NCBI GenBank assembly: GCA_964625525.1
Contig: CAZVEE010000085.1
Coordinates: 1 to 14,955 of the forward strand
Length of the DNA stretch: 14,955 nucleotides
Direction: 5' to 3'
Origin: CAZVEE01 sp964625525
GTDB taxonomy: Bacteria > Pseudomonadota > Alphaproteobacteria > JAJFIK01
Positions 7,374 through 14,132 of this stretch are shown here, one piece after another. Made by a program: the position numbers and the translations under genes. Each line of letters starts with the position of its first letter. Positions within the stretch are counted from its first letter, which is position 1. The notes beneath the pieces were generated by a model. The model worked only from the letters and a program-made list of their open reading frames with translations. It was not told the origin of the DNA and searched no databases.

Positions 7374-8874
7374 GCCAGTCCATGAGATTGGCCCAGCCGA
7401 GAAAGCTGCGTTCCCAGCCCGGCACCGCCTTGTGGGTGGTGAAGACACGCTCGATGACCGGGAAGACGGCCGGGTCATAGGCCGCCAGGTCAAGCCAGCC
7501 CAGCGCCGCAGAGTCGATCACCCAAGGCTCGATTTGGCGTTCCGTGCCGTTGATGTAGTAGTGCACATTGCCCTCTCCATACGCGATGGAAGAGCGCAGC
7601 GTGCGGGCCATCTTGCGAAAATCCGCCGGTGTGATGCCCTCAATGCCGCGCTGATGGGCGAGCACGAGGAATTCAATATCCATGGTGGCGTGGCCGAAAT
7701 CCTGGGCCGGTACTTTGCGCTCCGGCACATAAGGATCGTAGTCCCACACATAGCCGCCATTGACCTCCTTCACATAGTTCATGAAGTAGCCCACCAGACG
7801 GCGCGCACGGTCACGATAGACCGGGGTCGGACGATGCTTATCGACCAGCAGAGCGGCGGCGAGCATGGTGGCGGCATGGTTGAACACCACCGGGTTCGAC
7901 CATTTCCCGCCCTCGCCATTGGAGTAGTAGTAGCTGCCGGGCACGGTGGGGTAGCGGTCGTCGATCCACATGGAGTCGTGGAAGTCGATCACGCGGATCA
8001 CATACGCCATGGCCTGACGGGCGAAAGGTGCATGGGCGGCGAAGCGGTCGTCGCTTAGCACCAGATCCACATAGAGCATGATGTGATTGGCAATATGCCC
8101 ATCGATCAGCACTTCGATGCGCATGGGCGGGCGCGCCTCTGGCCCACCGCGATAGAGATGGCGCCAGCCGGGCGCGGCAAGAGTGCGATCGGCGAAGAGT
8201 GGGTCAGGACCTTCGTCATAGGGCACGGCCTGAACATCCAATTCGCCGCGGGCGGCGCGGGCCTCGTCGCTGGCTTCCAGCATCAGGTAAGCAAGCTGGC
8301 CGGCCTTATCGAGATAAAAGCGCGAGCCGGTCAGACGCGCCATGGTCACATAGGCGCGCAGCCAATAGCCCATATTCCAAGCCAGATCATCGCCGTCCCA
8401 GTTGGGGTCATAAGTCTCGAAGGGCGGCTCATCGAGCGGGTAGCGCCCCAGATAGGCGGCATTCCAGCGCTCCACCGAGAACGTATCGAAAGAAGAGAGC
8501 GCGGCGGGCACGGAGAAGTCCGGATCACTGACCGTCAGACGCCGGGTCGCGGCCTCGCGCCACCAGGCTTGATTGATCGCCTCAAACCGCAGCTCATAGG
8601 TGCCTGGCGGCAGCAGCACATCCTCGAAACTGGTGCGCGGGCTTTCCAGGAGTTCAATGCGGGTGTCGTTGGCAAAGATCTCGACGCGGCGGAAGCTGTC
8701 GCCGAGATAGCGGGCATCAATGTCGATGCTCAGGGGCGCGCGGGCGGGCACGGTCTCGGTATCGGGCTGGAGCCCCACGTAAAAGCCTGCCTGCACCGTT
8801 TGGGCCGTTGCTGGCGCAAGGCCAGCCCCCAGCAGCAGCCCCGCTGCCATGATGATGCGCATAACCGCGTCCAT
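7354..8874 (-). CDS. Secreted protein of unknown function, probable alpha-helical barrel (six-hairpin-like)
   Basis: I do not recognise a named family. From ATG 8874 the product is 506 aa with a signal peptide (MDAVMRIIMAAGLLLGAGLA, cut near ATA-Q25). A stretch to about residue 115 looks like a beta-sandwich (IDIDARYLGDSFRRVEIFAN, PPGTYELRFEAINQAW). The rest is a long alternation of helices rich in Trp, Tyr and His: NMGYWLRAYVTMARLTG, DGHIANHIMLYVDLVLSD, PVVFNHAATMLAAALLVDKH, FGHATMDIEFLVLAHQRG and AALGWLDLAAYDP. This pattern suggests an alpha/alpha toroid like those of glycosidases, polysaccharide lyases and glucuronyl C5-epimerases, so a periplasmic carbohydrate-active role is a guess. AGGAGG lies 11 bases before ATG 8874; ATG 8883 is an alternative only 2 bases from that site. 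It is 205 bp downstream of the DUF6607 gene and overlaps rsmE by 20 bp. Confidence 0.75.
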   Translation of the reverse strand: MDAVMRIIMAAGLLLGAGLAPATAQTVQAGFYVGLQPDTETVPARAPLSIDIDARYLGDSFRRVEIFANDTRIELLESPRTSFEDVLLPPGTYELRFEAINQAWWREAATRRLTVSDPDFSVPAALSSFDTFSVERWNAAYLGRYPLDEPPFETYDPNWDGDDLAWNMGYWLRAYVTMARLTGSRFYLDKAGQLAYLMLEASDEARAARGELDVQAVPYDEGPDPLFADRTLAAPGWRHLYRGGPEARPPMRIEVLIDGHIANHIMLYVDLVLSDDRFAAHAPFARQAMAYVIRVIDFHDSMWIDDRYPTVPGSYYYSNGEGGKWSNPVVFNHAATMLAAALLVDKHRPTPVYRDRARRLVGYFMNYVKEVNGGYVWDYDPYVPERKVPAQDFGHATMDIEFLVLAHQRGIEGITPADFRKMARTLRSSIAYGEGNVHYYINGTERQIEPWVIDSAALGWLDLAAYDPAVFPVIERVFTTHKAVPGWERSFLGWANLMDWHVRLDR

Positions 8875-8973
8875 GATCCCCATCACCTCCTCGCGTCCCT
8901 GGACCGGATGCGCACACCCGGCCCGGCCTACACCCCTGCTCCCGCCAGCATCGGGCACTGTGACGGTCCTTGT

Positions 8974-8989
8974 GCCGTTTCGCAACGGC
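8974..8989 (-). other. Short hairpin upstream of the secreted-protein gene
   Basis: GCCGTT/AACGGC with a 4-nt loop forms a perfect 6-bp hairpin about 100 bases upstream of the secreted-protein start. It is in the intergenic stretch that should contain that gene's promoter. Too short to assign a role: operator half-sites or chance in GC-rich DNA are both possible. Confidence 0.25.
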
Positions 8990-9033
8990 GCGCAAGGCTA
9001 AGGGCATGGCTCAAGGGGGATAGAGACTTGGGG

Positions 9034-9065
9034 GGGACGGGGTTCATACCGGGGCCCCCCGTCCC
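9034..9065 (-). terminator. Candidate terminator after the DUF6607 gene
   Basis: GGGACGGGG (9034-9042) and CCCCGTCCC (9057-9065) are a perfect 9-bp, almost all G/C inverted repeat with a 14-nt loop, beginning 14 bases past the DUF6607 stop. It lacks a T run on the leftward strand. The stability and position support a termination or mRNA-end-protecting role that would separate the DUF6607 transcript from the next gene. Confidence 0.5.
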
Positions 9066-9079
9066 GAAAGGCCGTCCGC

Positions 9080-10132
9080 TCAGTAGGTGTCGTCGGAGAC
9101 CATGCCGTCGGCATCCGGATTGCCCGCAGCCTCGCCCGTAACAAGGAAGGAACGGATGATCTCGATCGCGTCGGTCACCGCAGCATCGGTTTCCAGCGTG
9201 CCATCGGCGACCCCGCTCGCGAGACCCAGAACCGGCATGTAGAGCGCTTCGGGCTCGCCCTGAATGGTGAAGCCGAACCGGTCATGTTCAGACACGATAC
9301 GGCTCCATTCGGCGCGGATTGCGGCCCAATAGGCGCCCGTGGCGTCCCAGTACGCATCGGCCGGCGCCGGATCATAGCTGTCGTCGCGCACATAGGTGTT
9401 CACGCCGATCTCGCGCACCAGATAGCTGGGCTCGGGATCGAGGACGAGCTTGGAGTTGTCCTGCTCGTGCACCCAGCCCGAAGGGGTCAGCGCGTGACGG
9501 TTCACGGCCACGACCACGTCATAGTCGTCGCGGGTGGTGGCATCGCGGCGCGGCAGCGGGCGCCAGGACACCGGCGACGTCCAGCTCGACACATTGTTGT
9601 CGTGAACCCATGGGGCGAGCGCCGCATAGCGGGGGGCGTCGTCCACCTGATAGACAAGCTGAGCCCACTTCCCGGCCCGCTCTGCCGCGCTCAGCTCCCG
9701 CACTTCCCAAGCATTGCGTCCCACGAAGTCCCAAATCGTGGCGGGCTCATAGACCCAGTCCTGGCGCCAGTGCTTGACCACGATGTCTGTGTTCGGGCCC
9801 ACCAGCAGGGTGTGCTGAAGGCTGATGGAACGGCCCGTATCTTCGATGACGCGGACGACTTCCATGCCGCCGGAGAGCTTGGGCTCTTTCAGCTCATAGC
9901 CTTCGGTTAGCGCCACCGTTTCCGTGAAGTTGAAGCTGACCGCATATTCGCCCGTCATGGCCAGGATCGCGGCGCGGTCCTGCTCGAATTGCGGATTGGC
10001 GGCTTCGGCCACCGGTGCGGCTGTCGTGGTGCGGGACGACGTCCCGGCCGTGGCATTGGGCTGCTCGATGGGGACGCAAGCCCCCAGGATCGCGGCAGCA
10101 CCGAGCACGGCTCCCCAAAGTCCGTATCGCAT
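9080..10132 (-). CDS. DUF6607-type lipoprotein, divergent from heme receptor
   Basis: 350-aa protein with a lipoprotein signal MRYGLWGAVLGAAAILGAC: the lipobox LGAC places the lipidated residue at C19. A Thr/Ala-rich linker follows. The main domain has the features I associate from memory with DUF6607: AILAMTGEYAVSFNFTETVAL, GYELKEPKLSGGMEVVRVI, ISLQHTLLV, VVKHWRQDWVYEPATIWDF and a conserved WTSPVSWRPLPRRD. It is rich in Trp and looks beta-rich. The molecular function of the family is unknown. It is divergent from the heme-type TonB receptor and shares a control region with paired Fur-like boxes, so a part in iron/heme acquisition at the outer membrane is inferred. I start at ATG 10132 because GGGGGAG lies about 7 bases upstream; the frame stays open to 10255 but would run through the operator region. 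Confidence 0.82.
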   Translation of the reverse strand: MRYGLWGAVLGAAAILGACVPIEQPNATAGTSSRTTTAAPVAEAANPQFEQDRAAILAMTGEYAVSFNFTETVALTEGYELKEPKLSGGMEVVRVIEDTGRSISLQHTLLVGPNTDIVVKHWRQDWVYEPATIWDFVGRNAWEVRELSAAERAGKWAQLVYQVDDAPRYAALAPWVHDNNVSSWTSPVSWRPLPRRDATTRDDYDVVVAVNRHALTPSGWVHEQDNSKLVLDPEPSYLVREIGVNTYVRDDSYDPAPADAYWDATGAYWAAIRAEWSRIVSEHDRFGFTIQGEPEALYMPVLGLASGVADGTLETDAAVTDAIEIIRSFLVTGEAAGNPDADGMVSDDTY

Positions 10133-10149
10133 AGCGGGCTCCCCCTGAT

Positions 10150-10168
10150 TGCGAATGCGTTGCAAAAT
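10150..10168 (+). promoter_or_regulatory. Fur-like operator, left copy
   Basis: TGCGAATGCGTTGCAAAAT. Its core TGCGAATGCGTTGCA is an imperfect 15-bp dyad (TGCrA...TyGCA), the shape I recall for alphaproteobacterial Fur boxes. It starts 18 bases upstream of the DUF6607 start codon, a position suited to repression. It matches the reverse complement of the right copy at 18 of 19 positions. Confidence 0.6.
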
Positions 10169-10201
10169 AAGCACGGTCGGGACCCTAGCGACCCGCGTTT
10201 C

Positions 10202-10220
10202 ATTTTGCAACGGATTCGCA
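10202..10220 (-). promoter_or_regulatory. Fur-like operator, right copy
   Basis: ATTTTGCAACGGATTCGCA on the plus strand is the reverse complement of the left copy except for one base. The centre-to-centre distance is 52 bp, about five helical turns, so proteins bound to both could face the same side. An additional ATTCGCA (10226-10232) follows 12 bp on, suggesting a longer cluster. Confidence 0.6.
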
Positions 10221-10258
10221 CTTGCATTCGCATGAGCGACCGTTACCTTCGCCACTGT

Positions 10259-10273
10259 TGCAAGTCATTCTCA
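10259..10273 (+). promoter_or_regulatory. Third Fur-like site (7-1-7)
   Basis: TGCAAGT-C-ATTCTCA is a 7-1-7 arrangement. Its reverse complement TGAGAATGACTTGCA resembles the classical Fur consensus half TGATAAT at 6 of 7 positions and the other half only loosely. It lies 45 bp before the receptor start, immediately ahead of a hairpin. Confidence 0.45.
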
Positions 10274-10275
10274 TT

Positions 10276-10297
10276 GCTGGGTGCCATGTCACCCAGC
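10276..10297 (+). other. Perfect leader hairpin upstream of the receptor
   Basis: GCTGGGTG, loop CCATGT, CACCCAGC: a perfect 8-bp stem ending 21 bases before the receptor ATG, with no T run after it. It could be an RNA leader structure affecting mRNA stability or translation, or a DNA palindrome bound by a regulator. Confidence 0.45.
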
Positions 10298-10318
10298 CTG
10301 CTCAGGGGTCTGAAGTTC

Positions 10319-12579
10319 ATGTCCGTGCATCGTCGCCTGATGGCCACCGCCGCGCCGCTCGTTCTGTTGGCGCTGAGTGCACCGACCGCCGCGCAAGACA
10401 GTGCCACCGCGCAAGACAGTGCCACCGCNNNNNNNNNNNNNNNNNNNNNNNNNNNNNNNNNNNNNNNNNNNNNNNNNNNNNNNNNNNNNNNNNNNNNNNN
10501 NNNNNNNNNNNNNNNNNNNNNNNNNNNNCCGCGCAAGACAGTGCCACCGCGCAAGACAGTGCCACCGCACAGCGTTTTGACGTTTCGCTGGTCGACACCC
10601 TCACCGTCACCGCGACGCGCAATCCCACCGATGTGTTTTCCTATCCGGGCTCGGTTAGCGTGCTGGACCAGGAGGCCATTGAGGACTACGCCACCTCCAC
10701 CATCGCCGATCTGTTCACGGAAATTCCAGGCATCGCGTTTGGAACCGGCCCCCGGCGCACCGGGAACGTGCCGACGATCCGTGGCATTGAAGGGGAAGGC
10801 GTGCTGGTGCTGTTCGACGGCATCCGCCAGGATTTCATCTCCGGCCATGACGGGCGCTTCTTCATCGACCCGGATCTTCTGCGCTCGGTGGAAGTGGTAC
10901 GCGGCCCGGGCTCGGCCCTTTATGGATCGAGCGCAGTGGGTGGCGTGATCGCCTTCCAGACGCTGAATGCCAATGATGTCCTGTCGGGCGACGAGCAATA
11001 CGGCGTGCGGCTCAAGGCCGGTTATCAGGACGTGTTCGAGGAATATAGCGCCGGCGCCAGCGTCTTCGCCCGCTCCGCCGATGGCCGGTATGACGGCGTG
11101 GCCAGCATCACCTATCGCGATTCCGGCGATATCGAACTGGGCACTGGCGACTCTCTGCAGGCGGATGATGAAATCTATTCGGGCCTGTTGAAAGGCACGG
11201 CGCGGATTACCGATGATCTGACCGCCAACCTGACCTGGATCACCTTCAACAATACGGCCGAAGAGCCCAATAACGGCCAAGGCGCCAATGTGGGTGACCT
11301 GGTGGAAAAAACCACAAGCAGCAACACCATCCGCGGCAGCCTCGCCTATAACCCGGAAGACAATAACTGGATTAACGCGAACCTGATCGCGTATGGCGCG
11401 TTCAACGAGGTGGAAGAAGACGAGCTGGACTCCAACCGCTCCATCAGCCGGGACGTGGAATCCTACGGGATTATTGCGGACAACCGCACCTTGTTCCAAC
11501 CCAGCGACGACATTTCGGTGCTGTTCACCTATGGCGCGGAATACTACGAGAACGAACAGATCGGGGAAGACAACACCGCTGACGACGGCACGCGCGGCGG
11601 GGTGCCGGACGCAGAGTCCAATACGGTCGGCTTGTTCTTCCAGGCCGAGATTTCCGCCAATACGGATTTCGGCACCTGGACGCTGATCCCGGGCGTGCGC
11701 TATGACCGCTTTGAAAATGAGGCCGATGGTGGTCCGTCAACGGATGATGATGCCATCTCCCCCCGGATCGGCCTCAGCTATCAGCCGACAGAATGGCTGG
11801 TGGTCTATGGGAGCTATGCCGAAGCCTTCCGGGCTCCCTCCTTCAATGAGATCTTTGCGGACGGGGTACACTTTACGATCCCGCTGGGTCCGTTCGTTGA
11901 AGCGCCGAACTTCTTTATTCCGAACCCGGACCTGGAGCCGGAAACCTCCAAGACCTTTGAATTCGGCGCGGGCCTAACCTTCGGCGACGTGCTGTTCGGC
12001 GGCGACACTATCGCGCTGAAAGGCGGCTACTTCGAATCCGATGTGGAGAACCTCATCGACCTGGACGTGGATTTGGTGGTCTCGCCCTCCTGCTTCGGGC
12101 CGGGCATTCCCGGGCCGTGCACCAGCGGCACCAGCCAGAACGTGAACACCCGCAATGCCACGCTCGATGGGGTGGAGATCGAAGCCCAGTATGACGCGCC
12201 GCGCTTCTTCCTCACCGGCACCTACGCCTCGATCGACGGGGAGAACCAGGACACGGGCGACTTCGTCGGCATCTTGACACCGAACCGGTTCACCCTGAAC
12301 GGCGGCATCAAAATTCCGGAAGCAGACTTGCGGGTGGGGGCCCGCGCGGAAATCGCCGAGGACTTCGATAAGGCAAACAATCCGGCCGAGTTCCGCGACA
12401 GCTATCAGGTCTATGACATCTATCTGGTCTGGACCCCGTCCTATGCGCCGCTCGACGGCTTCCGTGTCGATTTCGGTGTGGACAATGTCACCGACGCCGA
12501 GTTCGAGCGCGTCTTCGCCGGTGTGCCCGAGCCCGGCCGCAATGTGAAAGGCATCGTGCGCTGGGAAGGCACGTTCTGA
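10319..12579 (+). CDS. Heme-type TonB-dependent outer-membrane receptor (contains an assembly gap)
   Basis: Outer-membrane beta-barrel that imports a ligand using TonB/ExbBD energy. The start at 10319 gives a signal peptide (MSVHRRLMATAAPLVLLALS, cut near TAA-Q26), then AQDSAT repeats, then the TonB box DTLTVTATR (10594 on). The plug shows TIRGIEGEGVLVLFDGIRQD and VEVVRGPGSALYGSSAVGGV. The barrel has the FRAP box (11827-11838), a His codon at 11869 in DGVHF, and an NPNL-like NPDL (11923-11934); FRAP-His-NPNL is the hallmark of heme/hemoglobin receptors. A Cys pair in SCFGPGIPGPC may close an external loop, and the chain ends VRWEGTF with the usual terminal Phe. The signal peptide and mature part appear in different frames only because 100 N stand for the gap; with a 14-base gap the protein would be 724 aa, plus 6 per further repeat. 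Alternative starts at 10232 and 10286 are less likely. Heme as ligand is inferred. Confidence 0.9.
10391..10566 (+). repeat. 18-bp tandem repeat (AQDSAT)n interrupted by the gap
   Basis: The unit GCGCAAGACAGTGCCACC occurs twice before the N run (10391-10408, 10409-10426, then GC) and twice after it (CC, then 10531-10548, 10549-10566). All copies are identical. It encodes Ala-Gln-Asp-Ser-Ala-Thr starting at the predicted signal-peptide cleavage site. Since 18 is a multiple of 3, copy-number change would lengthen or shorten the mature N-terminus without a frameshift. Confidence 0.95.
10429..10528. other. Assembly gap, 100 N
   Basis: Exactly 100 N inside the tandem repeat, the conventional placeholder for a gap of unknown length. 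Repeat units start at 10391 and 10531, 140 bases apart, which is not a multiple of 18. Keeping repeat phase and reading frame requires a true gap of 14 + 18k bases, the smallest case giving five repeat units in all. Confidence 0.95.
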
Positions 12580-12607
12580 GACAGCAGCCCCCGAAACACT
12601 GCCCTTG

Positions 12608-12637
12608 GCCGGACGCGCGCCCGCGTGTCTGGCTTTT
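12608..12637 (+). terminator. Intrinsic terminator after the TonB receptor gene
   Basis: An 11-bp GC-rich stem including two G-T pairs (12608-12618 with 12623-12633) around a 4-nt loop, directly followed by TTTT (12634-12637), 28 bases after the receptor stop. This is the best-formed Rho-independent terminator in the window. It also argues against starting ubiA at the upstream in-frame TTG 12605. Confidence 0.75.
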
Positions 12638-12691
12638 GCGTGGGGGGCGCTGCCTCTTGCGCTCGCGGCGCGGTTCGGCCAAGCCTGGGGT

Positions 12692-13621
12692 ATGAGCACT
12701 CTGCCGACACATCAGGTGGCCGATGCCGGGTCCGGAAACTGGGTAGATCGATATGCCCCGGTGGCTGCCCGCCCCTATTTGCGCCTCGCGCGGTGGGACC
12801 GGCCCATTGGCACGTGGCTTTTGCTGTGGCCGTGCTGGTGGAGCGCGGCGCTTGGGGCCCATGCGCAAGGCGCCGCCTGGCCTGACCTTTGGCTGCTGAT
12901 ACTGTTCGCCATCGGCTCCTTGGCCATGCGCGGGGCCGGCTGCACGTACAACGATATTGTGGACCGGGAGATTGACGCCCAAGTGGAGCGCACCCGCTCG
13001 CGCCCCCTGCCCAGCGGCCAGGTGAGCGTGCGCGGGGCCTGGGTCTTTCTGGTGCTGCAATGCCTGGCGGGGCTTGGGGTGCTGTTGTCGCTCAACGGCT
13101 TTTCGATCCTGTTGGGGCTTGGCTCGCTGGTGCTGGTGGCGGTCTATCCTTTCATGAAGCGGATCACCTTCTGGCCGCAGGCATGGCTGGGGCTCACCTT
13201 CAATTGGGGGGCGTTGATGGGCTATGCGGCGGTGACCGGGACTTTGGCTCTGCCGGCGGTGCTGCTCTATGCGGGGGCGGTGCTGTGGACCATTGGCTAT
13301 GACACCATCTATGCCCACCAGGACAAGGAAGACGACGCGTTGATCGGCGTGAAATCGAGCGCCTTGGCGCTTGGCTATCAGACCCCGGCCTGGCTGGTGC
13401 TGTTCTACGGTGGCGCCTGGGGGCTGTTCTACACGGCCGGGAGCCTTTTGGATCTGGGGCTCGGCTTTCAGATCGGCATGGGGCTCGCGGCAGTGCATCT
13501 GATCTGGCAGATCCGCACGATGAACGTGGACCGCCCGGCGCTGTGTCTGCGCGTCTTCAAATCGAACCGGGATTTCGGCGCGCTTTTGTTCGCGGCGCTG
13601 GTCTTGGGTAAGATAGGGTAA
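12692..13621 (+). CDS. ubiA: 4-hydroxybenzoate polyprenyltransferase
   Basis: Integral inner-membrane enzyme that attaches the polyprenyl tail to 4-hydroxybenzoate in ubiquinone synthesis. The 309-aa protein opens with YLRLARWDRPIGTWLLLWPC, the substrate-site helix of the family. It has the first Asp-rich motif NDIVDREID (N87, D88, D91, D95), followed by VERTRSRPLPSGQVS, and the second motif YAHQDKEDD (D211, D215). These aspartates bind Mg2+ and the prenyl diphosphate. Multiple hydrophobic segments fit the nine-helix fold. ATG 12692 is chosen; GGGG lies just upstream. The longer frame to TTG 12605 would include the receptor terminator. It begins the rightward ubiA-MAPEG-methyltransferase group and is separated from the receptor by that terminator. 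Confidence 0.95.
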   Translation: MSTLPTHQVADAGSGNWVDRYAPVAARPYLRLARWDRPIGTWLLLWPCWWSAALGAHAQGAAWPDLWLLILFAIGSLAMRGAGCTYNDIVDREIDAQVERTRSRPLPSGQVSVRGAWVFLVLQCLAGLGVLLSLNGFSILLGLGSLVLVAVYPFMKRITFWPQAWLGLTFNWGALMGYAAVTGTLALPAVLLYAGAVLWTIGYDTIYAHQDKEDDALIGVKSSALALGYQTPAWLVLFYGGAWGLFYTAGSLLDLGLGFQIGMGLAAVHLIWQIRTMNVDRPALCLRVFKSNRDFGALLFAALVLGKIG

Positions 13622-13670
13622 CGCGTCGTCGTTGGACGCACCGTCATTGGCCTTGAGGGGGAGCGAGCCC

Positions 13671-14129
13671 ATGGACTCCATCGAGTTGTCGCTGCTGATG
13701 CTGATCGTCTACGTGCTGTGGGCGGTTGTGTTGTCGCTGGTCGTGGCCACGTGGCAGATGCGCAGGGTCATGGTGCAGGAGGGCTCGGCCGAGGCAATCA
13801 CCGCCCAGAATGAAGGCAGCCCGTTCAACCGGGCCCAACGGGCACATTTGAACGCCATGGAGCAGTTGCCGCTGTTCGCGAGTTTGGTGCTGCTTGAAGC
13901 CCTGCTCGATACGGGCAGCCCCCTGTTCGGACAATTGACAATGGTGGTGGTGGCCGCGCGGCTGTGCCAGTCGTTTGTGCACTTCTTGCCGCGATTGCGG
14001 TCGACAATCGCCGTGGCCTTCATCTTCTTCCTGGTGCAGATGATGATCACCGTGCTCATGGGCGTGGACATTGTCTATGACATTCCGCAGCTCGGCGAAG
14101 GACCCGCACCCGGCCTCGACAGTTTCTGA
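13671..14129 (+). CDS. MAPEG-family membrane protein
   Basis: 152-aa protein with four predicted membrane helices (starting SLLMLIVYVLWAVVLSLVVA) and the loop NRAQRAHLNAMEQLPLFASL. That loop matches the MAPEG signature (membrane-associated proteins in eicosanoid and glutathione metabolism), where an Arg-x-x-x-Asn-x-x-Glu region binds glutathione in eukaryotic members. Bacterial members are mostly uncharacterised; some have glutathione transferase or peroxidase activity. The start ATG 13671 has GAGGGGGAG about 8 bases upstream; ATG 13632 in the same frame lacks one. It lies 49 bp after ubiA and 3 bp before the methyltransferase gene, so an operon is likely. gshA elsewhere in the window shows that glutathione is made, but a link is only inferred. 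Confidence 0.85.
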   Translation: MDSIELSLLMLIVYVLWAVVLSLVVATWQMRRVMVQEGSAEAITAQNEGSPFNRAQRAHLNAMEQLPLFASLVLLEALLDTGSPLFGQLTMVVVAARLCQSFVHFLPRLRSTIAVAFIFFLVQMMITVLMGVDIVYDIPQLGEGPAPGLDSF

Positions 14130-14132
14130 GGC

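Larger units (their letters stand above)
10133..10318. promoter_or_regulatory. Shared divergent control region, probably iron (Fur) regulated
   Basis: This 186-bp stretch separates the DUF6607 start from the receptor start. It contains an inverted pair of 19-bp elements, an extra ATTCGCA copy at 10226-10232 spaced 12 bp from the one at 10214-10220, a 7-1-7 Fur-like site at 10259-10273, and a hairpin at 10276-10297. Any reading frame crossing it is likely non-coding. Iron-dependent control of both genes is inferred from the elements and from the receptor type; promoter cores were not assigned. Confidence 0.65.

Noticed and set aside
8083..9141. 352-codon open frame on the plus strand
   Set aside because: Antisense to the secreted-protein gene and across its promoter region; no domain recognised and unnatural composition.
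10222..10428. Frame starting at 10222 as the receptor N-terminus
   Set aside because: It has no signal peptide and reads the repeat as RARQCH; it joins the receptor only through the arbitrary 100 N. The frame from 10319 gives a proper signal peptide and AQDSAT repeats.
10243..11499. 418-codon frame on the minus strand
   Set aside because: Runs through the 100 N and is antisense to the TonB receptor; an artefact of the unread gap.
10319..12579. Receptor gene as a frameshifted pseudogene
   Set aside because: The frame change equals the placeholder gap error; repeat phase and frame both recover with a 14 + 18k base gap, and the barrel has no internal stop.
12488..13681. 397-codon frame on the minus strand
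   Set aside because: Antisense to ubiA, Gln/Arg/His-rich, no recognisable domain.
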